A DNA stretch of 64,000 nucleotides from Variovorax sp. Sphag1AA (lineage in GTDB: Bacteria > Pseudomonadota > Gammaproteobacteria > Burkholderiales > Burkholderiaceae_C): the NCBI RefSeq assembly GCF_014192575.1, contig NZ_JACHYC010000002.1, positions 124,001 through 188,000 on the forward strand. The letters run 5' to 3'. Under the pieces are notes generated by a model. It was not told where the DNA came from. It worked only from the letters and a program-made list of their open reading frames with translations, and made no database searches. This document shows positions 7,996 through 16,695 of this stretch, one piece after another. Position numbers and translations under genes: made by a program. Positions within the stretch are counted from its first letter, which is position 1, and each line of letters starts with the position of its first letter.

Positions 7996-9390
7996 ATGAG
8001 GTCCGCCAGAGCATGGTTGACGGGACTGGTCCTCTTCGCCTTCGCGGCAGGAGCGGCCAATGCCCAAGCCGTGCCCGCTACGCCGGCGGCCCCGAAGCCC
8101 GGAATGGTGGTGCTGATGGAAGTCGAAGGCGCCATCGGCCCCGCGTCCGTCGACTACGTCCGGCGCGGACTCAAGCAGGCGGACAAAGAGAACGCGCGAC
8201 TCGCGGTCATCCAGATCGACACGCCCGGCGGGCTCGACGCCTCGATGCGCAGCATCATCAAGGACATCCTCGCCTCGCCGGTGCCTGTGGCGACCTTCGT
8301 TGCCCCGAACGGCGCGCGCGCCGCGAGCGCCGGCACCTACATCCTCTACGCGAGCCACATCGCGGCCATGTCGCCCGCCTCCAATCTGGGTGCGGCGACA
8401 CCGGTCGCAATCGGCATGCCGAATCCGGCCGGACCGGCCACCAAGCCGGAGCCCTCGGCCTCCGGCAAGGGCGAGCCGGAAGGCGACGCGATGACGGCCA
8501 AGCGCCTCGCCGACGCATCGGCCTACATCCGCAGCCTCGCGCAATTGCGCGAACGCAATGCAGAGTGGGGGGAAAAGGCGGTGCGCGAATCGGTGAGCCT
8601 GTCGGCGCAGGAAGCGAAGGAGAAGAACGTCATCGACTTCATTGCGCGTGACGTGGCCGACTTGCTCCAGCAGGCCAACGGACGCGAAGTGCGCACCATC
8701 AACGGCAAGGTGAAGCTCGCCACGCAGCGCGCCGAACTGCTGGTCGTCGACGCGGACTGGCGCACCCGGCTGCTGTCGGTGATCACGGAGCCCAGCCTCG
8801 CGCTGATCCTGTTGATGATCGGCGTGTACGGGCTGCTGTTCGAGTTCTCGAACCCCGGCTTCGTGCTGCCCGGCGTGGCGGGCGCGATCAGCCTCATGCT
8901 CGCGCTCTTCGGGCTGCAGATGCTGCCGGTCAACTATGCGGGGCTGGGGCTCATCTTCCTTGGCGTGGCTTTCCTCATTGCGGAGGCCTTCCTGCCGACC
9001 TTCGGCGTGCTCGGCGTCGGCGGGATCGTGGCCTTCTGCATCGGTGCGGTGCTGCTGATCGACAACGAGGCACCGGGCTTCGGCGTGCCGCTGTGGCTGA
9101 TCGGGCTGCTGGCCGTGGGCTCCGCGGCTTTCATCCTCATCGTTGGTGGCATCGCGGCGAAGTCGCGACGACGGCCGCTGGCGGTCGGTGTCTCGACACT
9201 GGTTGGCGCGACCGGCGAGCTGGTCGAATTCGCCGATGGCGAAGGCTGGGCGCAGATCCAGGGCGACTACTGGAAGGTGCGCGGCTCCGAAGCCCTGCGG
9301 CCCGGACGCCGCATCCGCGTCACCCAGGTCCAGGGCCTGGCCCTGCACGTGACCGACGAGGAGGGCCAGCAAAGCCCTGCAGGGGCCTGA
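7996..9390 (+). CDS. Long-form NfeD, membrane-bound ClpP-class protease
   Basis: This 464-aa protein of the NfeD1b type has a signal peptide (LTGLVLFAFAAGAANAQA), a ClpP/crotonase-like serine protease domain (about 35-230) and four or five transmembrane helices (about 255-385). A C-terminal OB-fold NfeD domain follows (about 395-450, VGATGELVEF...). IDTPGGLDASMR and GARAASAGTYI match the oxyanion-hole and catalytic-Ser segments of the archaeal stomatin-cleaving homologues. It is followed 15 bp later by a stomatin/SPFH gene, the classic partner. It probably processes or assembles with that protein at the inner membrane. Confidence 0.9.
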   Translation: MRSARAWLTGLVLFAFAAGAANAQAVPATPAAPKPGMVVLMEVEGAIGPASVDYVRRGLKQADKENARLAVIQIDTPGGLDASMRSIIKDILASPVPVATFVAPNGARAASAGTYILYASHIAAMSPASNLGAATPVAIGMPNPAGPATKPEPSASGKGEPEGDAMTAKRLADASAYIRSLAQLRERNAEWGEKAVRESVSLSAQEAKEKNVIDFIARDVADLLQQANGREVRTINGKVKLATQRAELLVVDADWRTRLLSVITEPSLALILLMIGVYGLLFEFSNPGFVLPGVAGAISLMLALFGLQMLPVNYAGLGLIFLGVAFLIAEAFLPTFGVLGVGGIVAFCIGAVLLIDNEAPGFGVPLWLIGLLAVGSAAFILIVGGIAAKSRRRPLAVGVSTLVGATGELVEFADGEGWAQIQGDYWKVRGSEALRPGRRIRVTQVQGLALHVTDEEGQQSPAGA

Positions 9391-9405
9391 AGCGAGGCAG
9401 CCACC

Positions 9406-10191
9406 ATGTTCATCAACTTCAGCCTCGTGCTCGTTGCTTTCTTCGTCGTGCTGCTGGCGATGCTGGCCGCTGCTTCGCTGCGCATCCTTCGCGAGTACGA
9501 GCGCGGGGTGGTCTTCCAGCTCGGCCGCTTCTGGAAGGTCAAGGGCCCGGGGCTCGTGATTCTTGTCCCCGGTATCCAGCAGATGGTGCGCGTGGGTCTG
9601 CGCGTGATGGTGCTCGACATCCCGAGCCAGGATCTCATCACGCGCGACAACGTCTCGGTGAAGGTCAACGCGGTGCTCTACTTCCGCGTGATCGATCCCG
9701 AGAAGGCGATCATCCAGGTCGAGAAATACTTCGAAGCCACCAGCCAGCTGGCGCAGACCACGCTGCGCGCGGTACTCGGCAAGCATGATCTCGACGGCCT
9801 GCTCGCGGAGCGCGAGCGGCTCAACCTCGACATCCAGAAGACGCTGGAGGCGCAGACCTTCCAGTGGGGCATCAAGGTCACCAATGTCGAGATCAAGCAC
9901 GTGGACCTGAACGACAGCATGGTCCGCGCGATCGCCCGGCAGGCGGAGGCCGAGCGCGAGCGGCGCGCGAAGGTGATCCATGCCGAAGGCGAGCTGCAGG
10001 CTTCCGCCAAGCTCGCGGAGGCGGCCGAGGTCCTCGGTCGGCATCCGCAGGCGCTGCAGTTGCGCTATCTCGAGACGCTCACGGTGATCGCGGCTGACAA
10101 GAACTCGACCATCGTGTTCCCGCTGCCGGTGGATCTCATCGGACCGTGGATGCAGGCCATGCAGCGAAAACAGGACGCACCGAAGGCCTGA
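9406..10191 (+). CDS. Stomatin-like SPFH-domain membrane protein (slipin)
   Basis: This 261-aa inner-membrane protein has one N-terminal hydrophobic hairpin (residues 3-25) followed by an SPFH domain: [25 protein letters not shown] and the [26 protein letters not shown] helix. It forms oligomeric rings that organise membrane domains. It is the partner of the NfeD protease encoded immediately upstream. A GAGG ribosome binding site precedes the ATG. Its stop is 7 bp from the stop of the convergent LysR gene. Confidence 0.9.
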   Translation: MFINFSLVLVAFFVVLLAMLAAASLRILREYERGVVFQLGRFWKVKGPGLVILVPGIQQMVRVGLRVMVLDIPSQDLITRDNVSVKVNAVLYFRVIDPEKAIIQVEKYFEATSQLAQTTLRAVLGKHDLDGLLAERERLNLDIQKTLEAQTFQWGIKVTNVEIKHVDLNDSMVRAIARQAEAERERRAKVIHAEGELQASAKLAEAAEVLGRHPQALQLRYLETLTVIAADKNSTIVFPLPVDLIGPWMQAMQRKQDAPKA

Positions 10192-10198
10192 CCGCGAC

Positions 10199-11128
10199 TC
10201 AGCGCGCGAACTGGTCCAGTCCCTGCACCAGCCGCTTCGCGAGGCGGGGCTGCCTGAGCTGGTCGAGCCACCACTGGAGCGCGCGGCCTTCCTGGCCTTC
10301 CTGCTCGCCCCGCCACGCAACATAGAGCGTGTTGGGCTCGCGGGGATTGGAAGTCTTCTTTTCCACCAGCTCGCCGCGCGCGATCAGGGAGGCGGCGCGC
10401 TGCCGCGGCAGCCAGCCGACGCCGAGCCCTTCGCGCTGCGCCAGCATCTTCGCGTGCATCGTCGGGACCGCCAGCGTGGCCTGGCCGCCCTGGACGCCAT
10501 ACGCGCTGCCGGCGGTGCCGCGCGAGGTGTCGGCGACCACGACCGCACGATGGCTCGCGATCAAGTCGCGCCCGAGCGGTTCCTTGGCCTTGGCGAGCGG
10601 ATGGCGCGGCGACACCGCGAAGACCCACTCCATGACGCCGAGTTCGAACCAGCGCACCCCCTGGTGCGAAAGCGGCTCATTGGTCGCGCCGACGACGAGG
10701 TCGGCCCGGCCGTCGCGCAGGGCTTCCCAGGTGCCGCGCAGCACTTCATGCGTCACGCGCAGCGGCACGCCGGAATCGAGCGCATCGAAGGCGGCGATGA
10801 CCGGCAACAGCGTCTCGATCTCGATGACCTCGTCGGTCACGATCCAGAGCCGGTCTTCCCAGCCGCTGGCGACTTGCCGCACGCGCTGCGAAAGCCGCGA
10901 GACGTCGAGGGCGAGCCGCGCGGCTTCCTGCGCGAGGAGCTGCCCCGCCGGCGTGAGCTGAAGGCGGTAGCGCCGGCGGTCGAAGAGCAGGGCGTCGAAT
11001 TTCTCCTCGAGCTGGCGGGCCGCATGCGACACCGTCGACGGCGCCTTGCCGAGCCGCGCGGCGGCGCGCGAAAGACTCCCGCTCTCGCGGATCGCTTCCA
11101 GCAGCGCGAGTTCATCGTTGGACAACAT
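10199..11128 (-). CDS. LysR-family transcriptional regulator
   Basis: This 309-aa regulator has an N-terminal winged helix-turn-helix (residues 5-63, SGSLSRAAARLGKAPSTVSHAARQLE) and a periplasmic-binding-like effector domain (about 90-290). The start at 11128 has a strong GGAGGGGG-type ribosome binding site 8 nt upstream. The longer open frame upstream runs through the divergent promoter and is rejected. It is transcribed away from an SDR gene, the standard arrangement in which a LysR protein regulates its neighbour and itself. The effector is unknown. Confidence 0.9.
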   Translation of the reverse strand: MLSNDELALLEAIRESGSLSRAAARLGKAPSTVSHAARQLEEKFDALLFDRRRYRLQLTPAGQLLAQEAARLALDVSRLSQRVRQVASGWEDRLWIVTDEVIEIETLLPVIAAFDALDSGVPLRVTHEVLRGTWEALRDGRADLVVGATNEPLSHQGVRWFELGVMEWVFAVSPRHPLAKAKEPLGRDLIASHRAVVVADTSRGTAGSAYGVQGGQATLAVPTMHAKMLAQREGLGVGWLPRQRAASLIARGELVEKKTSNPREPNTLYVAWRGEQEGQEGRALQWWLDQLRQPRLAKRLVQGLDQFAR

Positions 11129-11180
11129 GTTCGGACCCCCTCCGGCGAGTTGGCGCAATGATGGCATGTCAGCCGAAAAC

Positions 11181-11197
11181 GTTCGATCTTTTCGAAC
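11181..11197. promoter_or_regulatory. Candidate LysR operator between divergent genes
   Basis: A perfect interrupted palindrome, GTTCGA-N5-TCGAAC, contains the T-N11-A core expected of LysR-type sites. It lies 53 bp from the regulator start and 99 bp from the SDR start. Confidence 0.6.
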
Positions 11198-11296
11198 ATG
11201 TCCGTCGCGAAGCCGGTACGTCAAAAGTGGCCCGAAAACCGACCATTCATCCACGGTGATTGCACCGCAACCCAATGGAATGAATGGAGAAACATC

Positions 11297-12046
11297 ATGG
11301 AACGCTTTCAAGACAAGACAGTCCTCGTCACCGGCGGCACCAGCGGCATCGGCCTCGCTGCAGCCAAGGCCTTCATCGCGGAAGGCGCGCGCGTCGTCAT
11401 TACTGGACGCGACGCGGCCTCGCTCGACAAGGCGCAAGCCGAACTCGGCCCGCGCGCCATCGCCGTGCGCAACGACGCCGCAGTACCTCGCGCCGCGAAG
11501 GAACTCGCGGCCGCGATCTCGGGCCGCGGGCTGAAGCTCGACGCGGCATTCCTCAATGCCGGCATCGCGAAGTTCGCGGGCCTGTCGGACGTGACCGAAG
11601 CGATCTGGGACGAAACCTTCGACATCAACGTCAAGGGCGTGTTCTTCCAGGTCCAGGCCCTGACGCCGCTGCTCGCGCAGGGTGCATCGATCGTGATCAA
11701 CGGATCGATCAACGCCCACATCGGCATGCCCAACAGCGCGGTGTATGCGGCTAGCAAGGCAGCGGTCGTCTCGCTGGCAAAGACGCTGTCGGCCGAACTG
11801 CTGCCGCGCGGTGCGCGGGTCAATGTCGTGAGCCCCGGCCCGATCCGCACGCCGCTGCACGCCAAGCTCGGGTTCGACGCGAGCGTGCTGGAGTCGGTCG
11901 TCGCGCAGATCCAGGCGCAGGTTCCGCTCGGCCGTTTCGGCACCGCGGAAGAGCTTGCATCGACCGTGCTGCACCTCGCTGCTCCGGAGTCGGCCTTCAT
12001 CGTCGGCACTGAAGTCATCGTCGACGGCGGCATGAGCCAGCTCTGA
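11297..12046 (+). CDS. Short-chain dehydrogenase/reductase
   Basis: This 249-aa NAD(P)-dependent SDR has the cofactor motif TGGTSGIG at residues 12-19, LNAGIAKF (NAG), a catalytic Ser in INGSINAHIG, YAASK (YxxxK), and VSPGPIRTP. The ATG at 11297 carries a GGAGA ribosome binding site; the longer open frame from 11198 overlaps the operator palindrome and is rejected. The LysR gene next to it is the likely regulator. The substrate is unknown. A terminator follows directly. Confidence 0.9.
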   Translation: MERFQDKTVLVTGGTSGIGLAAAKAFIAEGARVVITGRDAASLDKAQAELGPRAIAVRNDAAVPRAAKELAAAISGRGLKLDAAFLNAGIAKFAGLSDVTEAIWDETFDINVKGVFFQVQALTPLLAQGASIVINGSINAHIGMPNSAVYAASKAAVVSLAKTLSAELLPRGARVNVVSPGPIRTPLHAKLGFDASVLESVVAQIQAQVPLGRFGTAEELASTVLHLAAPESAFIVGTEVIVDGGMSQL

Positions 12047-12058
12047 TCGCTCGCAGGC

Positions 12059-12092
12059 AAGGCGGCCCATGGCAAGATGGGCCGTCTTTCTT
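12059..12092 (+). terminator. Rho-independent terminator after the SDR gene
   Basis: AAGGCGGCCCAT pairs with ATGGGCCGTCTT (12 bp with one G-U) around a GGCAAG loop, followed by TTCTT. It lies only 16 bp before the corA start. Confidence 0.75.
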
Positions 12093-12107
12093 GCGGGGGT
12101 GAATCGG

Positions 12108-13082
12108 ATGCTCGTCAACTGCGTGGTCTACGAAAACGGCAACAAGCTCGCCGACATTCCGGTCTCGAGCATCAGCGAATACCTCACGCTGCCGGGCTGC
12201 TTCGTATGGGTGGCGCTGCATGACGCGACGCCTGAAGAGTTGGCCGAGGTGCAGCAGGAATTCGCACTGCATCCGCTCGCGGTCGAGGACGCGCAACACG
12301 GCCACCAGCGGCCGAAGGTGGAGGAGTACGGCGACTCGCTCTTCGTCGTGATGCACCTGCTGGAGTCCGGGGGCGACGGGCAAACGGCTCTCGGCGTCGG
12401 AGAGGTCGACGTCTTCGTCGGCGCCAACTACGTGGTGTCCGTGCGCAACCGCAGCGAGCACGGCTTCACCGAAGTCCGCGCCCGTTGCGAGCGCGAGCCG
12501 GAACTGCTGAAGAACGGCCCGGGCTTTGTTCTGTATGCGCTGATGGATGCGGTGGTCGACCGCTACTTCCCAGTCATCGATGCGTTCGAGGTCGAACTGG
12601 AGACGATCGAGGAGCGCATCTTCACCAAGGGCGAGGCGCGCGAGAACGTCCAGCGGCTCTACGAACTGAAGCAGCGGCTCACCCTGCTCAAGCATGCGGT
12701 GGCGCCGCTGCTGGAGGGCGCGGGCAAGCTCTACGGCGGCCGGGTTCCGCAGATCTGCATGGGTTCGCAGGCCTACTTCCGCGACGTGGTGGATCACCTC
12801 GGGCGCATCAACGCGTCCACCGACACGATCCGCGACACCATCGGCACCGCGATCAGCGTGAACCTCTCGATGGTGACCATCGAAGACAACGAGGTCACCA
12901 AGCGCCTCGCCGCCTGGGCTGCGATCTTCGCGGTGTGCACTTCGTTCGCCGGCATCTGGGGCATGAACTTCAAGAACATGCCGGAGCTGGAATGGCGCTA
13001 CGGCTACGTCGTCGCGCTGCTGCTCATCGTGTCGATCTGCGGCTATCTCTTCTACCGGTTCAGGCGCGCCGGCTGGGTCTGA
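12108..13082 (+). CDS. corA: CorA-type magnesium/cobalt transporter
   Basis: This 324-aa pentameric divalent-cation channel has a long cytoplasmic N-terminal funnel domain and two C-terminal transmembrane helices (about 263-285 and 298-317). The signature GMN is in IWGMNF between them. The charged coiled helix ends with the acidic and basic residues typical of the stalk. I chose the ATG at 12108 (MLVNCVVYENG); an in-frame ATG at 12069 lies inside the terminator hairpin. Confidence 0.92.
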   Translation: MLVNCVVYENGNKLADIPVSSISEYLTLPGCFVWVALHDATPEELAEVQQEFALHPLAVEDAQHGHQRPKVEEYGDSLFVVMHLLESGGDGQTALGVGEVDVFVGANYVVSVRNRSEHGFTEVRARCEREPELLKNGPGFVLYALMDAVVDRYFPVIDAFEVELETIEERIFTKGEARENVQRLYELKQRLTLLKHAVAPLLEGAGKLYGGRVPQICMGSQAYFRDVVDHLGRINASTDTIRDTIGTAISVNLSMVTIEDNEVTKRLAAWAAIFAVCTSFAGIWGMNFKNMPELEWRYGYVVALLLIVSICGYLFYRFRRAGWV

Positions 13083-13092
13083 GCCGGCACGC

Positions 13093-13377
13093 TCAGCGCG
13101 GCGGGGCGCCCGACGGCGGGGGCGGCGGCATGAAGACCAACCGTCCGTCCGGAGCACGTTGGCAGGTGCCCTTGAGCGGTTCGCCGTTCCGGCCGGTGAG
13201 CTGGACGGCCGCGCCCTCCTGCTGACCTTCGCAGGCGCGCATGAATTCAGGCGGCGGCGGACGATGGCCGTGGAAATGCGGCGGTGGGGGCGGCGGAGGC
13301 GGTGGTGGTGGCGGCATCACGCAGCCCTGCAGTGCCGCGGCGAGGGCGAGCAGGCCCCATCCATAGGTACGAGTCAC
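13093..13377 (-). CDS. Small proline-rich lipoprotein
   Basis: This 94-aa protein has a signal peptide ending in a lipobox (LAAALQGC), so Cys19 should be lipidated. It continues with twelve consecutive prolines, a His-rich HFHGHRPPPPEF patch, a small central domain with two cysteines, and another Pro run. It starts with GTG at 13377 behind a GGAAGG stretch. It is the last gene of a minus-strand unit and follows the response regulator by 82 bp. The sensor kinase of that unit also has a Pro-rich extracytoplasmic region. Function unknown. Confidence 0.7.
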   Translation of the reverse strand: MTRTYGWGLLALAAALQGCVMPPPPPPPPPPPPHFHGHRPPPPEFMRACEGQQEGAAVQLTGRNGEPLKGTCQRAPDGRLVFMPPPPPSGAPPR

Positions 13378-13459
13378 GAGTGTTTTCCTTCCTTCCTTTT
13401 GCGGCTTTGGATGCTCGCCCGCAACTTCGGAGGAATCTTGGAGCTGACGGAGGCGCTGC

Positions 13460-14146
13460 TCAGGCGTCAGGAGGTTCGAACGCGAAGCCGACGCCGTACA
13501 CCGAGCGGATCCAGTCGTGCTCCGAGCCGGTCGCGGCCAGCTTGCGCCGCAGGTTCTTGATGTGACTGTCGACCGCGCGCTCGGTCACCTCGGCGGCATC
13601 GTCATAGGCGAGGTCCAGCAGTTGGGAGCGCGAGAAGATCCGCCCGGGTTGCCGCGAGAGCGCCTGCAGCAGCCGGAACTCGAGTCGCGTGAGCGTGAGC
13701 GGCACGCCATCCAGCGTTGCGCGCCAGAGCGTGTCGTCCAGCTCCAGGCGGCGTTCGGAGGGTGGTGGCGGCGCCTCCTGCTCGGCGGTGCGGCGGAGCA
13801 CGGCGCGCACGCGCGCGACGACTTCGCGCGGCGAGAAAGGCTTGCACACGTAGTCGTCCGCGCCGAGTTCGAGTCCGACCAGCCGGTCGACCTCCTCGAT
13901 GCGCGCGGTGAGCATGATGACTGGACGCGCGTTGTGCTTGCGCACCTCGCGCAGCACCGCCATGCCGTCCAGGCGCGGGAGCATCACGTCGAGCAGCGTG
14001 AGCGCGGGCGGGTCGGTCAGCATGCGCTGGAGCGCCGTCTCGCCATCGGCGACGCGCTCCGGCTCGTAGCCGGCGTGCCGCAGATAGTCCACCAGCACCG
14101 AGGCGATGTCGTCTTCGTCTTCGACCACGAGGATGCGCGTCGTCAT
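13460..14146 (-). CDS. OmpR-family response regulator
   Basis: This 228-aa protein has a receiver domain (residues 4-118; phosphoacceptor Asp53 in LTLLDVMLPRLDG, acidic EDEDD at 10-14, K in VCKPFSPREV) and a C-terminal winged-helix domain (about 130-225, with RVFSRSQLLD-like IFSRSQLLDLAY and VDSHIKNLRRKL). Its start overlaps the kinase gene stop by 4 bp, so the two are translationally coupled. Closest by feel to BaeR/CpxR-type regulators. The target genes probably include the downstream lipoprotein (inference). Confidence 0.93.
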   Translation of the reverse strand: MTTRILVVEDEDDIASVLVDYLRHAGYEPERVADGETALQRMLTDPPALTLLDVMLPRLDGMAVLREVRKHNARPVIMLTARIEEVDRLVGLELGADDYVCKPFSPREVVARVRAVLRRTAEQEAPPPPSERRLELDDTLWRATLDGVPLTLTRLEFRLLQALSRQPGRIFSRSQLLDLAYDDAAEVTERAVDSHIKNLRRKLAATGSEHDWIRSVYGVGFAFEPPDA

Positions 14147-15735
14147 GCCGCATTCTCCAGCGGCAGCGTGACCGTGAGGCGCAATCCGCCGAGTGGCGAA
14201 GGCGCGGCATCGATGGATCCGCCGTGCGCTTCGAAGGTGGCGCGGCAGATCGCGAGCCCGAGGCCGGAGCCGCCGAGCGCACGGCTGCGCGACGCCTCGC
14301 CCCGGAAGAGCCGCTCGAAGAGGCGCGGCATTTCCTCCGGCGGAACGCCGGGCGGGCTGTCGTCGAAACGCAGGACGAGCCGGTCCCTGCCTTCATCGCT
14401 CTCGACATGCGCATCGATGCGCATCCGGCCCCCGGTGTCGGTGTAGGAGAGTGTGTTCTCCAGGAGATTCATGAAGGCCTGGTGCAGCCGGCGTGCATCG
14501 CCGCGTGCCGCTGGCGGGTGCCTGCCACTGATGGCGTCGAGCGCGGTGGCATCGAGCGAAATCATGCGCTGGGTGAAGCGCTCGCGCGCGAGCGCGAGGG
14601 CCTCCTTGAGGATGGCCAGCGGATACACCGTGACGAAGAGCGGCGAAGCCTCACTTCGCTCGCGCATGCTGCTGCGCAGATCGTCCACGAGTTGGCCCAG
14701 CCGCATGACCTGCCGGTGCAGGCGCAGGGCCGTCTTCTGGTCGAAGGTACGAACGCCGTCCTGCAATGCCTCGATCTCGGCGCGCATCGCGGCCAGCGGT
14801 GTGCGCAGTTCGTGGGCAACGTCGGCGAGCCATTCGCGGCGAGATGCCTCGATGCTGTCGAGCCGCTCGGCCATGTCGTTGAAGGTGCGGCCGAGCAGCG
14901 CGAGCTCGTCGCTTCCGCGTATGGGCACACGCGTATCGAGACGGCCCTGCGCGATGCGCTGCGCGCCCTGGGTCAGGGCGTCGATCGGAGCGAACCAGCG
15001 GCGCGCGAGCAGCCACGCGAGCAGCAGTGCCAGCGCGAGGCCGGCGACACCAGTCCAGATGACGAAGCCGGACTGGCGCGCGACGAAGGCGCGGTCCGCG
15101 TCGGTTTCGAGCCCTTCCAGCGGTGCCAGCACCAGGGTGCCGATCAGGCGGTCGCCGTCGCGCAGGGGCAGGCGCGCGGCGGTCGACGGGTCGACCTTCG
15201 CGCCGACCACCCAGGTGCCGTTGGCGTCGAGCAGGCCCAGTCGGCGGTAGACCGAATCGGGGTTGCGCAGCAGGGCGCCCAGCATGCCTGGCGGCGGGGG
15301 CCAGGACGGGTGGGGCGGCGGAAGCAACTCGGGTGGCCCTTCCCGATGGCGTGGGGGTGGCTCGCCGCCCGACGGGCCGATCTCCCACGACGGCGGGCGG
15401 AAGTCCTGCGGTGGCCAAGGCGGAATGCGGCGCGGTGGTTCGCCGGGCGCCCCGGCGATCGCGGAATCGCGCTCCACCGCGCCGAAGGCGCGCATCGGCA
15501 GACGCAGCCACGCAGCCTCGTTGCTGCGAAGGTCATCCCAGTTGCCCTGCGTGGCGTGGTGTTTGCGGAGCAGTTCCGCAAACCAGTCCATGCGGCGGAT
15601 CTCGATCTCGGCCACATAGGCGCCCAGGCCGCGCTGCAGCCCGAGCCACGAGAAGGCGGTGAAGATTGCGAGCAATGCCGCGAGCAGCAACACCAGCGTG
15701 AGAAAGATCTTCCGGAAAAGGGTGAGGCGAGGCAT
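14143..15735 (-). CDS. Sensor histidine kinase with Pro-rich sensor region
   Basis: This 530-aa membrane kinase has TM1 (about 4-25), an extracytoplasmic region of about 180 residues rich in Pro (many PP and PPP), and TM2 (FVIWTGVAGLALALLLAWLL). A HAMP domain follows, then the H-box HELRTPL, the N-box NLLENTL and the G-boxes GSGLGLAI. It ends AAPSPLGGLRLTVTLPL. The ATG at 15735 was preferred to 15762 because it starts immediately before the first TM. It pairs with the overlapping response regulator. BaeS-like in domain order. Confidence 0.92.
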   Translation of the reverse strand: MPRLTLFRKIFLTLVLLLAALLAIFTAFSWLGLQRGLGAYVAEIEIRRMDWFAELLRKHHATQGNWDDLRSNEAAWLRLPMRAFGAVERDSAIAGAPGEPPRRIPPWPPQDFRPPSWEIGPSGGEPPPRHREGPPELLPPPHPSWPPPPGMLGALLRNPDSVYRRLGLLDANGTWVVGAKVDPSTAARLPLRDGDRLIGTLVLAPLEGLETDADRAFVARQSGFVIWTGVAGLALALLLAWLLARRWFAPIDALTQGAQRIAQGRLDTRVPIRGSDELALLGRTFNDMAERLDSIEASRREWLADVAHELRTPLAAMRAEIEALQDGVRTFDQKTALRLHRQVMRLGQLVDDLRSSMRERSEASPLFVTVYPLAILKEALALARERFTQRMISLDATALDAISGRHPPAARGDARRLHQAFMNLLENTLSYTDTGGRMRIDAHVESDEGRDRLVLRFDDSPPGVPPEEMPRLFERLFRGEASRSRALGGSGLGLAICRATFEAHGGSIDAAPSPLGGLRLTVTLPLENAA

Positions 15736-15815
15736 GGCGGCGGATGCGGGGGCGCGCCGCATTGTGCGGCAAGCGTTGCGGGCGGATGGGGCTCAGGCCG
15801 CGAAGAGGCAGCGCT

Positions 15816-16073
15816 TCATTTCGCGGGACACTTCTTTTCGGTCGCGGCAGTGGTGAGCGGAACACGCGCTGCACCGGTGGCCATGATGGGCGCCAGGGTC
15901 GAGGGGCTGGACGGCGCCGAACCGTTGCCGCAGGTGAAGCCGGTGGCAACGAACAGGCCCAGCGCGCCGATCGCGCCCGCGGCGTGGCCCAGGCCGGGAC
16001 GGCGGAACGGCGACAGGACCACGTTCGCGGCTCTGGCGAACGCAGGGCGGGAAGCGTAGACCGCGGCGTTCAA
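15816..16073 (-). CDS. Putative small membrane protein (85 aa), TTG start
   Basis: A short frame starts with TTG at 16073, overlapping the stop codon of the upstream ATPase-like gene (ATTGA), with a GGGAG ribosome binding site 6 nt before it. The product has a basic N-terminal part (SRPAFARAANVVLSPFRRPG), one hydrophobic helix (AAGAIGALGLFVATGF) and a Ser/Thr/Ala/Pro tail ending EKKCPAK. No family is recognised. The support is the coupling, the ribosome binding site and a sensible membrane topology; a chance frame cannot be excluded. Confidence 0.5.
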   Translation of the reverse strand: MNAAVYASRPAFARAANVVLSPFRRPGLGHAAGAIGALGLFVATGFTCGNGSAPSSPSTLAPIMATGAARVPLTTAATEKKCPAK

Positions 16074-16684
16074 TGAACGCTCCCGATCGCGTCCTGCAGC
16101 GGAAGGCGCAAGGTGATGCCCAGGCTGCCAAGCGGCGATGGCGCCGCGTAGATGCGACCCCGGTGCTCGGACACGATCTGCGTGCACAGCGCGACGCTTG
16201 CGGCCGTGTCGCCGTCGCCGCGCTTTGCAGCAGTTGCCGTACCCGCCGCATCGAAGCAACGCGCGAGGCGCGGTTCGCCGGCACCGGGCGCCGCATCCAT
16301 GAAATTGACCACGGCATGCGTGCCCTCGACGCGGCCAAGCACGTGCAAGGTGCTGCCGGCCTGCATGGCGCGGCACGCGAGATCGACGATGTGTGCGAAG
16401 ACCTCCTGCATGCCCGAGCGGTCGAGCAACACCGGCAGCGGGTCGGACGGCAGCATCATCTCGAGCGCCATGCCAGCGGAGTGGAGACGGGCGCGCAGCG
16501 AATCCGTCATCTGGCCGAGCAGCTGACGGATGTCGGCGTAGTGAGACGGCCGGCTCGCGATGCGGTTCCGCAGTGCGAGTGATGGCGCCGGGCCGAGTTC
16601 GTTGTCTCGTCGGGGAAGGATCCGCCAGAATGCGTAGAGCAGGATGGCGACGAAGACGACGAGGGTGATCTGGGCTGCTTTCAT
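16070..16684 (-). CDS. Membrane-anchored degenerate histidine-kinase-like ATPase
   Basis: This 204-aa protein has an N-terminal TM helix (ITLVVFVAILLYAFW) and a cytoplasmic domain resembling the dimerisation and HATPase parts of a kinase. The end (RIYAAPSPLGSLGITLRLPL) closely matches the end of the kinase encoded two genes downstream. There is no H-box histidine, the N-box Asn is missing (VFAHIVDLACRAM), and the glycine-rich G2 loop is lost (DTAASVALC). It is therefore probably a pseudokinase derived from a sensor kinase, possibly modulating the adjacent two-component system. That role is inference. Confidence 0.75.
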   Translation of the reverse strand: MKAAQITLVVFVAILLYAFWRILPRRDNELGPAPSLALRNRIASRPSHYADIRQLLGQMTDSLRARLHSAGMALEMMLPSDPLPVLLDRSGMQEVFAHIVDLACRAMQAGSTLHVLGRVEGTHAVVNFMDAAPGAGEPRLARCFDAAGTATAAKRGDGDTAASVALCTQIVSEHRGRIYAAPSPLGSLGITLRLPLQDAIGSVH

Positions 16685-16695
16685 GCAGTGCGACT

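Noticed and set aside
12069..12107. Alternative upstream start of CorA
   Set aside because: The extra 13 codons fall inside the SDR terminator hairpin and are not CorA-like.
10199..12118. A 639-residue frame spanning LysR and the antisense of the SDR gene
   Set aside because: Only the part from ATG 11128 has LysR features and a ribosome binding site; the upstream part is antisense to the SDR and crosses the operator palindrome.
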